From Astragalus membranaceus (lineage: Eukaryota > Streptophyta > Magnoliopsida > Fabales > Fabaceae): a stretch of 64,000 bases of DNA. The stretch covers positions 46,730,751-46,794,750 of the forward strand of contig CM076851.1 in the NCBI GenBank assembly GCA_039519185.1, in the 5' to 3' direction. A program made the position numbers and the translations under genes. Below are positions 10,858 through 22,290 of the stretch, piece after piece. The notes beneath the pieces are model-generated. The model was given only the letters and a program-made list of their open reading frames with translations, was not told the DNA's origin and did not search any database. The stretch's first letter is position 1; each line of letters opens with the position of its first letter.

Positions 10858-13462
10858 TGTAACACCCTAAAATATTTAATTAATTCATTTGATTAAGTAC
10901 TTAGGAATTTAATTTAATTAATTGGATATAATTTAATTATTAGAAATTATATTAATATGTGTAGGTGGTATTAGAAGGTGGAGGTGCTAAATTAGATGGA
11001 CTTGGGCTTAAGTGAGAAGCCCAAGCCCATGAATCTAGTCATATGCGAAGAGGCGCCTAGAGGGGTTAGGGTTTTTGGGTGGCTTTTGCGAAATTGAGAG
11101 AAAGAGGATAGAGAGAGGAGAGGCGCGCCATGGTGAGGAGAAGAGGAGAAGAGCAAGTCGCAAGCTCCAAGGAGAAGAGAGGAAGCGTGATTCCGTTGCC
11201 GTAGTTCCGTTCGTGATCGTCTCGGAGGCTCCTACTCTTCGAATACGAGGTTAGGGGAGCTCTATCCTTCCATCTAATAGATCTCATGATAGGTCCTAGA
11301 TCTAGGGTTTTAGACTAGATCCTTGATGCATGCCATGTTTCTTGATGTTTCTTGATGTTTCTTGATGCTCTTGATTTGTCCTTGATGATGAATTTATACA
11401 GACATATGTATATGCATATATGCGAATTGATTTTACTATTTGAACATAGATATGACGTGATCTATGCGTTTGTTTTGATGATGATGGCACTTGTGTGTTC
11501 ATGAAATTTCAATTGGGTGTGTTGGATGCTTGAAGGTTCGCATATGTGTGTGCATAGGCGCCTAGGGTGCCATAGTGTTGATGTTGATAATGGGTAAAAA
11601 TGATTTTTTTTATGATGTGAATAAAGTTTGATTTTTGGTGGTTGGAATTTTGGGTTGTGTTGGTCATGTGAAAAATTTTGAGAAAAATAATGTTTTGTGC
11701 TGAAATTGGGCAAAAATCTGTGTTGCTGAAAGTGCCTGGGCGCTGGGTGCCCATGGTGCTGTGCGCTGTGCAGTGTTGCTCCAGGCGCTGGGCGCTGGGT
11801 GCCAGCGCTAGGCGCTGAGCGCCCGTGCGCGTGTGTGTGTGCGTAGCGCTGGGCGCTGGGTGCTAGCGCCGGGCGCTGAGCGCTTGTGTGCGTGTGTTGT
11901 GTGCTGCGCCAAGGCGCTGGGCGCCAGGCGCTGGGCGCTGAGCGGCCGGGTGTGTGTGCGTGCGTGTGTTTCCTTTTGCTAGGCGCTGGGCGCCAGATGC
12001 CTGGGCGCTGGGTGCCCATGGCGCCAGTTTTTCAGGATGTCCCAAAATATTTTCGAAAACTGTTTTCGCTATATCTTTTGACTCGGATATCCGTTTTGAA
12101 CGATTCAAAAAGCGTTGTGAAGCATTTTCAGTTGTCCACCTGTGTGTTCCATTTTTAAAAATTAAAACTTATAATTTCAGAAGGTTGCTGGGCGCCCAAG
12201 TGGCTGTCCCTCGTGGTCGTTGCTGTGATATTGAAAACGCGTTTGGTGTCTTTAAAAATTCTCTTTTGCATACGATCAGTGGTTTTTAACGAAGTAATGT
12301 CAAAAATGATGATTTTGACGATGATGCCCCTAGTGGTTAGTTAAATGACTGTTTTGCCCTTAGTGGCTAATATTATTTTATAATGACGTGTAAGGACTGT
12401 TTTGCCCTTAGTGGCTCATATTATTTTATAATGACATGTAAATGACTGTTTTGCCCTTAGTGGCTAAAATTAATTATAATTATGTGTAAATGACGATGAT
12501 GCCCTCGGTGGCTAGTAAATGACGTTTTTGCCCTCAGTGGCTATTGTTTGAGCTGATGATATTTATTGTATAAGTGACGATGAAAACCCAGTGACGTTTG
12601 AGGCCCGAGAGGCTAAGTGATGTTAAGGTCTAAAGGGCCAAGTGACTTTGTGTGTTGATTGTGAATTTGACAGGTGCAGTGCTCCTTGTGAGCAAACTGG
12701 TAAGTGACGGGTCACATAGTTGACTATTATTTTGGGTATTTGTGTATGAGTGTGTTTGTGAGTGGTGCATGCCATAGTGTCTCATGCCCCATATGCATAA
12801 ACCCAGTGACGTTTTGAGGCCCATGTGGCTAAGTGACGATGAGGCCTTAAGGGCTAAGCGACGTTTGTGAAAAGGTACCTCATGCATATGCCCGCGAGTG
12901 GGTTGCATTTCATATGCCTACATGACATGAGATGAGTTATTGTAAGTGATGTGAATGATGATTGTGATGTGAGTGTTTAGCGTTTTGGATGCTGATTGCT
13001 CTAGTGCGTAGCCTACGATTAGTACTTATCATATTTTCTATTATATGGATTGAAATGATGCTCACCCTTTCCTGTTTGAATGTTACCCCCGTGTTGGTAA
13101 CGTGCAGGTGATTCCCAGTGAAGGCCTTAGCTTCACTTCTTGAGTCAAGTCGTCATGCTCTGATACGTAGCACCTGGGGGGATGTATTTGATGCTTTGCT
13201 GATGTACTTAGATTTTTATACTGTTGATGGGTTGATTTACTTTTCCGCTGCGTTGTCGTTGGATTTTACGACGTAGTTTTCGATGTTTTGAGGTCTCCCT
13301 ATTGTGGAGTGCTATGTATTGCACCTTTGACGACGTACTATTTTAATTGAGACTTGAGGTTTTATTTTGACGTATGTGTGACACCCTCGTGGTGAAATCG
13401 AAAAATGATTTTTGAACTCTGATTTTCTTAATTAAAAAAAAGGGTAGAAAGGGGGTGTTACA
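10858..13462 (+). repeat. 3' LTR of element B (2605 bp)
   Basis: Begins TGTAACACCCTAAAATATTT and ends GGGGGTGTTACA, with TGTAACA/TGTTACA inverted ends. It contains a GGCGCC minisatellite (11720-12020). The LTR stops abruptly in the gag of another element at 13463; the adjacent TCTTC (13463-13467) should be one target duplication, its partner lying off-window to the left. Confidence 0.92.
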
Positions 13463-13722
13463 TCTTCTGCCAACATATGAGTACCATAACGAACCTTCTG
13501 CGCTGGAGTGCAGTCCATCACACGGAAGATCCTCTCCATCTCCTTCAGCCATGCCAACGCTCCATCAGGATTATACTTGCCTTTGAAAGTAGGCGTATTC
13601 TCTCTTTGAAAGGTCGCCAAACTACGAGACCCAGCATTCTCACCAGCACTCTGCTGACCCTCCATGGCCTGAGCCATAGCAGCTAACGCAGCAGCAATCG
13701 CAGCATCGTTCCTTCCAGCCAT
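13463..13722 (-). pseudogene. Retrotransposon gag N-terminus (chromovirus), cut by element B
   Basis: 86 codons of a Ty3/gypsy gag starting MAGRNDAAIAAALAAMAQAM. It includes the retrotrans_gag start (FKGKYNPDGALAWLKEMERI, then FRVMDC and THMLAED). In intact relatives the next residues would lead into a conserved Trp-Trp region; here the frame runs into element B. It belongs to the minus-strand element whose LTR is 13841-15736. The rest of gag-pol should lie left of the window, displaced by the nested insertions. Confidence 0.9.
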
Positions 13723-13820
13723 CTCAACTAGTCACTATAACATAAACAACAGTTAGAACTAATTGACAATACTTGATCGTCAATGATACAATAACTTGAC
13801 AACTTGGCTGGACAGACCGA

Positions 13821-13836
13821 AACTGCTCTGATACCA
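13821..13836 (-). promoter_or_regulatory. Primer-binding site (tRNA-Met) of element C
   Basis: Minus strand reads TGGTATCAGAGCAGTT four bases inside the LTR boundary at 13841, and 100 bp before the gag start. This fixes the element's orientation as minus. Confidence 0.9.
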
Positions 13837-13840
13837 CTAA

Positions 13841-15736
13841 TGTAACACCCCATTTCTATCCGGCGAAATAATACGAAAAATATCAGAGTTCATAAAAATC
13901 TTTTTCAACACACAATGAAGTGCCACATTTGCTTCGTGAAAACAACAGACAATATTAATTCGCTTTTGAAACAGTTATATAACACTTTTGGACGAAACGG
14001 TAAAAACACACATTTTAGTCCTCCAAATAATTCATCTTCGTAATTACGCAGCGGGTTCACAACAAGTCAATTAAAATCATCGTGCGTCTTAACAACTCAA
14101 GACAGCTCAGAAAACATCAAAATAGCAACAAACGGCTTAAAGCTCCAACAACGAGATAACAAAACAAATAACATTAAAACGTGTGTTTGTTCCCCCCGAG
14201 TGTTACATATCAGAGCGACGACACCGACTCGATCAAACGAAGGTGAACTGCATTCATTCGGGATTACCTGCACGTTACCAACATTGGGGTAACATTCAAA
14301 CAGAAGGGGTGAGATATCACACTATATAATCGGATACATGAAAAGCAATATGTAATTCAGGTCATGGCATCAATTCATCATTTAACAACAGTCAACATCA
14401 TCTCAATCACATAAATATGCATATAATGCGAAATGTGACTCAACTCAGGGCCACCGCCCTATAATGCATGTGGTACCATAATCCAAAACCCGTAAATAGG
14501 GGCATCAACATCGCAACATCGTCGTGGTGGTTTGAGCATAGCTCCATCGTAAAAATATGATATGCATGCGACGCTATGTAAATGCACAAACAGACAACAA
14601 CGGTTACATAGCAACCCACAACATCGGAAACAACAGCAACCGGGCAGCCAATCTTGGCGCCCTTGGCGCCCAAGCGCCAGGACAGCACAGCCACATCACC
14701 AGGGCAGCCACAACCTTGGCGCCCATGGCGCCCATGCACCAGAAAAACTTAGAAAACAGCAATTGGGCAGCCACCATCTTGGCGCCCTTGGCGCCCATGC
14801 GCCAGAACATCATAGAAAACCGCAATTGGGCAGCCACCATCTTGGCGCCCATGGCGCCCATGCGCCATAACAACATAGACAACAGCAATTGGGCAGCCAG
14901 GATTTTGGCACCCTTGGCGCCCTATGCACCAGGACCTGCAAGACAGCAACGCAACACAACTGGATGGCGCCCTTGGCGCCCAGGCAACAGGAACAGACAC
15001 AGGATTTGGCGCCCAGGAAGGCGCCCAGTCACACAGCACAGGATGGCGACCACGGCGCCCAACACAGTTTCAGGAATGGCGCCCTTGGCGCCCAGGCACC
15101 AACACACACAGAATTTGGCGCCCACGGAGGCGCCCAGCAACAGCAACAGCAACATTGGCGCCCATGGCGCCCTATGGACAGAATTTTTGGTTCAAATCAT
15201 CAACAAGCAAGCTCAATCATCATCAATCATATCCAATCATTATCAGTCATGCTCAATCATCATCAAATTACATTCATTCATCATCAATCAAATTTAATTC
15301 CTACAACTAAGGTTTTCTAACTTAATCACCTAGGGTTCCATTAACCTTTCTACATAGAGCCCTTCATACACCCAATTATAGAGGTAGAACCCCACCCTTA
15401 CCTTAGCCTTTGGAGAATTCGAAACTTTGGCTTGTCCTAGCTCCTCTCCTCTCCTTCGCCGCGCTTCTCTCTTCTCTCCTCTCTAATCCTTTTTTTTTAT
15501 TCCTTCTAAATGAGCAAAACCCTAAATAATGCCTTTTTATAATTAGTTTATTTTTATGGGCTTTTCTCTTGGCTAATTCGAATACATCATGGGCCTTTTC
15601 CATGACACTTCAAATTCGCTACAACTAACTCTCACCATAGGTCCATATATTCTAACATTATTTTTATTTTATTATTTCTACCAATTAAATTCCAAACAAT
15701 TTAATTAAATAATTAATTAACTTTTAGGGCGTTACA
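13841..15736 (-). repeat. 5' LTR (element sense) of chromovirus C, 1896 bp
   Basis: Plus-strand TGTAACACCCC start and GGGCGTTACA end. It includes a GGCGCC/TTGGCGCCC minisatellite (14650-15175), the block shared with other LTRs in inverted orientation (14257-14312), and a TATAAAAA box (15541-15534 minus). The flanking five bases 15737-15741 (TGAAG) should be the target duplication. Confidence 0.88.
14650..15175. repeat. GGCGCC-rich minisatellite in LTR of element C
   Basis: Irregular tandem units built on TTGGCGCCCWTGGCGCCCA with GGGCAGCCA spacers. All six frames stay partly open because of the periodicity, so the overlapping ORFs are artefacts. Confidence 0.9.
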
Positions 15737-18238
15737 TGAAGTCTTTAAATACTCTTCATCTCCTCGTTCACAAGAAGACCAGAACTCGCCTCAAAATATC
15801 ACTTAAAATCATTTGGAGCTGGTTTCGTAAGGAGAGGGGAGGAATTGACAACTTCTTCCTTCGTCCTCAAGCAACTACAAGGAAGGCAATGTTGGGGCAA
15901 TCAATTGTGTACACTCTACTCTATTCATTGTCTCTTGTATGATTATGTTTTTAGTAATGTTAAGCATGAGCAAATTGCGTTTGTAGTTGGGATGCTATAC
16001 ACTTTGTAATGATCATTTAATTAGTTTTGTGTTATGTATTGATGTTGGCATTTTAGTACTTGCATGCTTAATTCTCTTTGAAATTCATTCTTTAGAATTG
16101 ATCAGCTAAAAGTGAATGCAAATTATAAATTCAGACATGGTTTATAATTGGAACTCAATAACTAATGTGGGTAAGTGTTTAATAAAGGAAACTTTGTTAT
16201 TTCCATGCTAAGAAGTTAAAGCAGGAAATGAGAGATGGGATCAAAAGTGTACCTTTCCACGGGAGGCTGACCCCTATTTACAGAGTTCAGTGAGGCTCCC
16301 CAGCCATAGGATCAGCCGGATCGATCTCAGGCGTTGATCTGCTCCCAACTCGCTTAGGAGCGCTCCGTGCTACAGTGACCTAGGTTGGCTTAGGCCTATC
16401 TCATGGATTGGGCCATCGGCCAAGTTCAGAAAAATATCCGATGTTTTTATCATCAATATGTGATAGGCACACTTAATATTGTCATTTGAATTAAATTTCA
16501 ACAAAAAAACATATAGATACACTTGTATTCACACTATGGTTGTTAGGGGTCTTTTAATTAATTTGACTATCTAGTCAACATAATTATCAATTTTGACAAA
16601 CAATTTACAATTTCTTTGTATTCACAAGATGGTTGTTAGGAGATTTTAAATAGCTAATTATAAATGGAACATGTACAATGATAAAGTAGCAACAAAGCTG
16701 GAAATTATAACATATTCATCGTCAAAAGAAATAAAATTATATCAATATTCATTCACAAGAGTTATATTTTTTTTTGTAACCTGATCATGTATTTACATGG
16801 AAATTTACCGTTGTTGTTTTTCTCTTCACTTTAATAAATATTAAATATTATTATTTACTTGCTCAACAACATATATTTTAGTATGAAAAAATATGAAAAC
16901 ATCACTATTATATTTACATTTTCATTACATATACTTATCCTTTTCTGGGTGCTTATGGTCCAACTTATGTTCACACCACGGTTGTTAGGTCATATGAAAA
17001 CTTAATCATTATTTTTCTATCGTTGTAAATCTTTTTATCACCTATGTTTATCACTTTATTCTTCTTCAATGAAGAAATAACATCATAAAAGGAAAAATAA
17101 AATTAACGTAAATATATTTTATTTCAAATAATATAGTGTATAGTAAGTAATCAAGCCATGTTTATTGAGGAGGATATTTTAGTAATCAACAACATATATT
17201 TTAGTATGAAAAAACATGAAAACCTCACTATTATATTTATATTTTCATTATATATACTTATCCTTTTCTGGGTGCTTATGTCCAACTTATGTTCACACCA
17301 CGGTTGTTAGGTCATATGAAAACTTAATTATTATTTTTCTATCATTGTAAATCATTTTATCACCTATGTTTATCACTTTATTCTTCTTCAATGAAGAAAT
17401 AACATCATAAAAGGAAAATTAAAATTAACGTAAATATATTTTATTTCAAATAATACACAGTGTATAGTAAGTAATCAAGCCATGTTTATTGAGGAGGATA
17501 TTTTAGTAATCAACAACATATATTTTAGTATGAAAAAACATGAAAACCTCACTATTATATTTACATTTTCATTATATATACTTATCCTTTTCGGGGTGCT
17601 TATGTCCAACTTATGTTCACACCACGGTTGTTAGGTCATATGAAAACTTAATCATTATTGTTCTATCGTTGTAAATCTTTTTATCACCTATGTTTATCAC
17701 TTTATTCTTCTTCAATGAAGAAATAACATCATAAAAGGAAAATTAAAATTAACGTAAATATATTTTATTTCAAATAATACACACTGTATAGTAAGTAATC
17801 AAGCCATGTTCATTGAGGAGGATATTTATATGGTCGAAACTAGAAAATTTGTGTACTGTGATAGACTGATCGATCTAGTTGTTAAACCGCGTGTGCCTTA
17901 CATAAGCAACGCTTAAATATGTTTTGTGATAGGCACATGCTCTCATTGAGATTCAATTTTGTAGAATATAATACATAAACAATTTAAATTTTATTTTTTT
18001 AGATAACTAATTAAAATTTCTTTGTACTCACTTCATGGTTGGTGTGGAGTATTTTTAATCGTATATTATAAAGGAAACATACACAAGGACAAAGTGGAAC
18101 AAGGAATTTATATCATTCCTTGTTAAAAGAAAAAAAAAATAGAATATTTGGACACTAGGATTTTTCTTTTGTAAAATGTTTGTCTCTACCTAAAAACCTT
18201 AGTTGTTTATTTATTTCATTTTGGTAAAAATTATCTAT
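15737..18238. other. Host intergenic DNA with tandem and dispersed repeats
   Basis: AT-rich DNA with no gene I can recognise. An open frame at 15736-15942 (68 codons) is unlike anything known to me. 16210-16440 is a GC-richer segment of unknown origin, perhaps an old repeat fragment. 16440-16640 matches the DNA around 37440-37640 and 40740-40900 near the GH18 gene. 16864-17833 is a tandem repeat. All belong to the duplicated neighbourhood of the GH18 gene. Confidence 0.6.
16864..17833. repeat. 324-bp tandem repeat, three copies
   Basis: Copies start at 16864, 17187 and 17511 with CAACAACATATATTTTAGTA and are nearly identical. Diverged single copies occur at about 21300-21530 and 41100-41340. 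Each unit contains TTCACACCACGGTTGTTAGG. Confidence 0.95.
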
Positions 18239-18361
18239 TTTTTTTTGGATAAGTCGAATTTCATTATGGAGGCACAAGGGGTACCTCAATCCCATTCCAA
18301 TTCAATTGACCAATGCTAAACAAGCAGAGAGATCATTACACCAGCAATCAAAATTGGGAGA
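18239..18361 (-). pseudogene. LINE 3' tail
   Basis: The plus-strand T run at about 18237-18247 followed by GGATAAG is the reverse complement of a LINE 3' end with poly(A). It is separated from the coding part (20626-21290) by the solo LTR; joining the flanks gives a continuous LINE 3' region. Confidence 0.6.
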
Positions 18362-18692
18362 TGTAACATCCCCAAAATAATTATTTCAATTATTTTAGTT
18401 GATTGTTTTAATTATCGTGATTAGTGAAAAAGTTTTAATTGCAATTGAATTAGTCGGTGTTAAGTGTGACCACCTCAAAGTAATTATTTTAATTACTTTG
18501 ATGTTTGAATTTAATTAGTTCACTAATTGGGTGCACAATTATAAATTGTATATGTTGGTTATTGGGTGTTAAAATCAAATATGGATTAAGTGGGGTTTGT
18601 TGAGGAATTAAGAATAGAATAAGGGTATAAGGTCTTTTCACCCCATGAGATATTTTAGTCAAAAACTAAATAAAAGGAAAACGAAAAGAAAG

Positions 18693-18733
<41 letters not shown>

Positions 18734-20625
18734 CGAAATCAGGAAAGAAAGAAAGAAGAGAAAATAGAAGAGAAAAGAAAGGAAAGAAGGAAGAAAAGAA
18801 AAGAAAGAATGGGTTGAGAGAGAGGGAGGTCGCAGGTGAGAAGAGGAGAAGGAGGGAACATCTTTCATTGTGGGATGTTCTTTCTTCCCCCATTCCATTC
18901 CTTGCTTCATTTCCTTCAAGTTGATACCAATAACACCACCAAAGCCTCACTCCTCCTCCAAACACCATTTTCATACCTCAAGCACAAAAAAGGAGATTTG
19001 AAGATTCATCCTTCCATTCACGAGCTTTAGAGTTATAGAAGTTCAAAAAAGGGCTTGATTACTAACTTGGAGTGGAGAAATCAATTGTCAAGGGTTACGG
19101 TTTCAAATTAGGGAAAGTGAAGAAAGTTGGTGCCTTAGGTTGCGAAAATGATGCTTCAAGTTGAGATTTCATGCGATTTTGTGTGTTGGAAGCGACAATC
19201 AAGGTGAGTTCTTCGATTAATTGAAGTTTTGTTTGAAGTGTTGGTTGTGACTTGTTGTTCTTCATAATTGATTTATGATGGATGTTAATTGAATTATGAA
19301 CAATCTCCAATTTGAATCATTGGGAAGTCATGGTTGTGTTTTGAATGTCATGATGTATATGTTATGTGATTGAAGGTTATGATACAAGTTGATTTGGTTG
19401 CCAATTTGATGAATTGTGGCTTGAATTTGATTGTTTGAAGTGGTTGTTGTGATTCCCAAGAGTTGTGAATCAATTCACCAGAGTTGGGAATCAATTCCCA
19501 ATATTTGTGAATCAATTCACAAGAGTTGGGAATCAATTCCCAAGAGTTGGGAATCAATTCCAGATTATTTTCTAAAACTAAAACATTACAAACTTCCCCC
19601 AATTCATTTCTAAACCCTTTCCAATGATCATTGAACAAAGATATGTTACATTTCAATTAAGTATTATCCATTGATTGATTAAAAAGTTGTTTTGCTTATG
19701 TCTGGATGAAATGAATGGTTTTTCAAGCATGCAAGGTATAGTTATGATGCAACATAAGTAAGTTCATGTTATGGTTTGAATATAAACCGAGTAGTTGTTG
19801 TATCGAGTGGGAACACAACCAAGTATCAAGTAATAAACCTAAGTGTCTAGGTTCAAGTAATAAGATGAAAGAATACGACCTCGTGCCGAGTAACGAACTT
19901 AATGTTCAAGATAATAATAAAAGATATTGAGGGGGATGACGATCCCGAGTTTCATGTAGCATACCTAGCTGAGGGGAGTCATGAACCCGAAGCTAGGGCC
20001 CTGGCATTATTCGGTATAGCTATACGAATTGGGGTTTCCGTTGAAATTGGGTATTCTAGAATACCTGGCATTATTTCTCGGATTATGCTAAGCCACAGAC
20101 AAGATTAAAAGACAGACATGAACAAGAACAGTTCATAGACAAGGAAAACACCGAGAGAGGAATTGTGAGGGGGTGCGAAATAACTCACTGAGATTTGTAA
20201 TCTCACTGTTTTTATGTGGTGTTTTCAAATGTGTAGGGTAAAGCAAAGCAGATAGAGGAGGAGTAGCGGATACCTTAACTACACAGTTAGAGGGAAGTTC
20301 ATTTGGTGATCTTTAGATTGTATTTGCTTCTTTTCCCTTCTCATGTATCATTAGATTTAAATCCTTGAATTGTAATCAAGGTCATGTAGCGTTTTATAAC
20401 CTTGCCTTGTAGATGGACCATAGTCATGCGCATTTTATCGAATATGTACCTTTTGAATACTTATTTCGGAAGTGAAATTGAGAAAATTTTATCTCAAAGT
20501 TATGTAAGTGGAATTAATCCGCTTTAGCTTTTATTTGGTCCATTATTATGAGCAAGTTATACTTTGATTGTTTATGATTATATTAATACTTTTGGTTCAC
20601 CTAGTTGTGAATTTAAGGTGTTACA
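18362..20625 (+). repeat. Solo LTR (gypsy-type), 2264 bp, inside a LINE
   Basis: Starts TGTAACATCCCCAAAATAAT and ends AAGGTGTTACA. Flanks are GGAGA (18357-18361) and AGAGA (20626-20630), a 4/5 match. No primer site or internal coding region follows, so it is solo. It includes a (GA)n tract (18696-18731), a palindromic GAATCAATTC array (19440-19565) and a hairpin near 20184-20207. The 19920-20250 part matches 36490-36800 of another solo LTR. Confidence 0.85.
19440..19565. repeat. Palindromic GGGAATCAATTCCC array
   Basis: Six-fold repetition of about 20-bp units (GAGTTGGGAATCAATTCCCA) whose core is self-complementary, within the solo LTR. Confidence 0.85.
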
Positions 20626-21290
20626 AGAGACAAATGGCCACCTATCCTATTGGCAAACCATCCCCAAGACAAACGTTTATTTTGGAATAACATATGGTTC
20701 ACATTTGGTACCCCCCCCCCCCCCCGAAAAATAACTTTGTTCCGGTTGGTCCATATGACCCAAACGACAGCTGTCCAGATTAAACAGCGAAGTTTCTCAT
20801 GTTTTCGCCATGCTACATTGATATTGTGCTGAACAATATGCTCCCAAACACCTGAACAAGCAACTTGTCCCTGTCCTTGCAAATATTGAACCCCCCGGCC
20901 ACCAGACTTGCTCTGATATCCACCAGGAAAAAAAGAGAAGCTCTGTGTCTTCATTGAACCGGAAACAAAAGACACAAAGATGGATTTGGGTTAAATGAAA
21001 CAATACCTCTATGATGAAGCGACGTTCTTGTAGGCAGACGATCCATGAGAACTCTCCACACGTGGACCGGGAATTTTGAGGGAGCATCAGTGTACATTCT
21101 CTTAATCACCTTTCTCTTTTGCTCATCTATATGTGGGTCTTCACTTTTGCTAATGAGCATCTTATAAACTGATTTGACAGTAAAGGAAGCAGATGAATCA
21201 AGCAACCATGACCATTTATCTTCTTGTCTGAAAGTAAGAAAAATAGGCGCGAGCATATTTTTCTACTATATGTTACCCGTTTAAGAACGA
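20626..21290 (-). pseudogene. LINE reverse-transcriptase ORF2 C-terminus (zf-RVT domain)
   Basis: Minus-strand fragments in three frames follow the C-terminal zinc-binding RVT domain of plant LINE ORF2: DKWSWLLDSSASFTVKSVYK, then HVWRVLMDRLPTRTSLHHRG, then a hydrophobic VWVIWTNRNKVIFRG segment. These match the usual order (WxW-G-FSVKSAY, W-LLxxRLPT, IWxxRN). The copy is 5'-truncated near 21290 and frameshifted. A run of 15 C (20711-20725) lies in it. No endonuclease or RT core is present. Confidence 0.8.
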
Positions 21291-21552
21291 TTAATCTAGG
21301 TTGACAAAAATATGAAAAACTCACTAATCTAATTACATATATAGCTATAAGTAACCTTTACTAGGTGCTTACGTGTCCAATAAATGTTCACACTATGGTT
21401 GTTAGGAGATATGAAAACTGAATTATTATTTATAAATTATTGTAAATCTTTATTTAAGTTATATGTGTATTATTTCATTTCGTTTTGATAGAGAACATAA
21501 TAAAACGAATAAATAAAATAAAAATAAAATTTAGGCAAACCGATGCTTATTA
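21291..21552. other. Host intergenic DNA, diverged 324-bp repeat unit
   Basis: AT-rich; 21300-21530 aligns by eye with one unit of the 16864-17833 tandem repeat, including TTCACACTATGGTTGTTAGG. No gene seen. Confidence 0.6.
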
Positions 21553-21741
21553 ACCAAGTGGGTGTGGCACAAGTGGTAAGTTTCTTGGGCACCTTAAGCA
21601 TTTGGTCAGGGGTTCGATCCCTAGCCGGTGTGTACGGAGAGACATCGCTTGGGAGAGGTCAACCCTTAAATGAACTTCAGTACCTCGAGGGATTAGTCTC
21701 CACAGTCACTGTGGAGGATACCCGGGTTTACCCAAAAAAAA
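21553..21741 (+). mobile_element. tRNA-derived SINE
   Basis: About 190 bp with an internal RNA polymerase III promoter: A box TGGCACAAGTGG (21565-21576) and B box GGTTCGATCC (21611-21620), spaced as in tRNA genes, ending in a short poly(A) (21734-21741). No clear target duplication was found. It abuts the broken end of the GH18 copy at 21748. Confidence 0.8.
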
Positions 21742-21747
21742 CCTTAA

Positions 21748-22084
21748 ATGCTGTTTCAATCCACGATTTTTTATCATGAGGATTAAATTCATGGTTATTG
21801 CCGCGGCCACCGATGCTTATTATCACCTTCGCATTAGGATTCGTTTTCTTGAGTGACACAACTTTTTCAGGACCAAAGTAATTAGTGTTCCAGTTGGTAG
21901 TGAAATATCCGGTGCCAATGTTGTTCTTTGTGGCAAAGCCCAGAATGAAGTGGAAATCATCAACTTTGATGATATCAGCTGGAAATTCATGTAGTCTCTT
22001 TGGGTTTGACTTAACGCCAATGTAACTTCGAAAAACCTTTGGCTGCATAATCAGAAGGTTGGTTGATTGAGGAATATGAGACAT
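21748..22084 (-). pseudogene. Truncated GH18 narbonin-like gene (N-terminal third)
   Basis: From ATG at 22084 this reads about 112 codons highly similar to the first 112 residues of the intact copy at 39554-40492. It includes KVFRSYIGVKSNPKRLHEFP and the barrel-strand motif VIISIGGRG. Homology stops at the codons for SWIETAF, and a SINE lies immediately beyond. The catalytic-site strand and everything downstream are absent. A solo LTR (22141-37198, itself split by an Ogre element) sits 56 bp upstream of the ATG. Almost certainly a dead duplicate. Confidence 0.9.
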
Positions 22085-22140
22085 TTTGGAAATATAATTT
22101 TAAGTAGATAGGCTCTTTTAAATTTGAGTGGCTAGGTTTG

Positions 22141-22290
22141 TGTAACAAAAGGAATTAATTGATTGAATTGTGGTCACTTAGGAAATAGAGGAAGGCATAA
22201 GGGTATTTCGGGAATTTCCCATCCCCAACATTCACTAACTCACACACACTTTCAGCTGGACCCTCAACCCTCCACCTCTCATTCACTCAC
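22141..22290 (+). repeat. Solo LTR D, left part
   Basis: Begins TGTAACAAAAGGAATTAATT. With 35471-37198 it forms an 1878-bp solo LTR flanked by perfect GTTTG target duplications (22136-22140 and 37199-37203). Split by the Ogre insertion at 22290. Confidence 0.88.

Noticed and set aside
14557..15320. Overlapping ORFs up to 246 codons on both strands
   Set aside because: They arise from the GGCGCC minisatellite, are open in several frames at once, and show Trp-Arg-Pro or Gly-Ala-Gln periodicity with no domain.
15736..15942. 68-codon plus ORF starting in the LTR border
   Set aside because: Its start codon uses the LTR terminal bases and the product resembles nothing known; kept only as host DNA.
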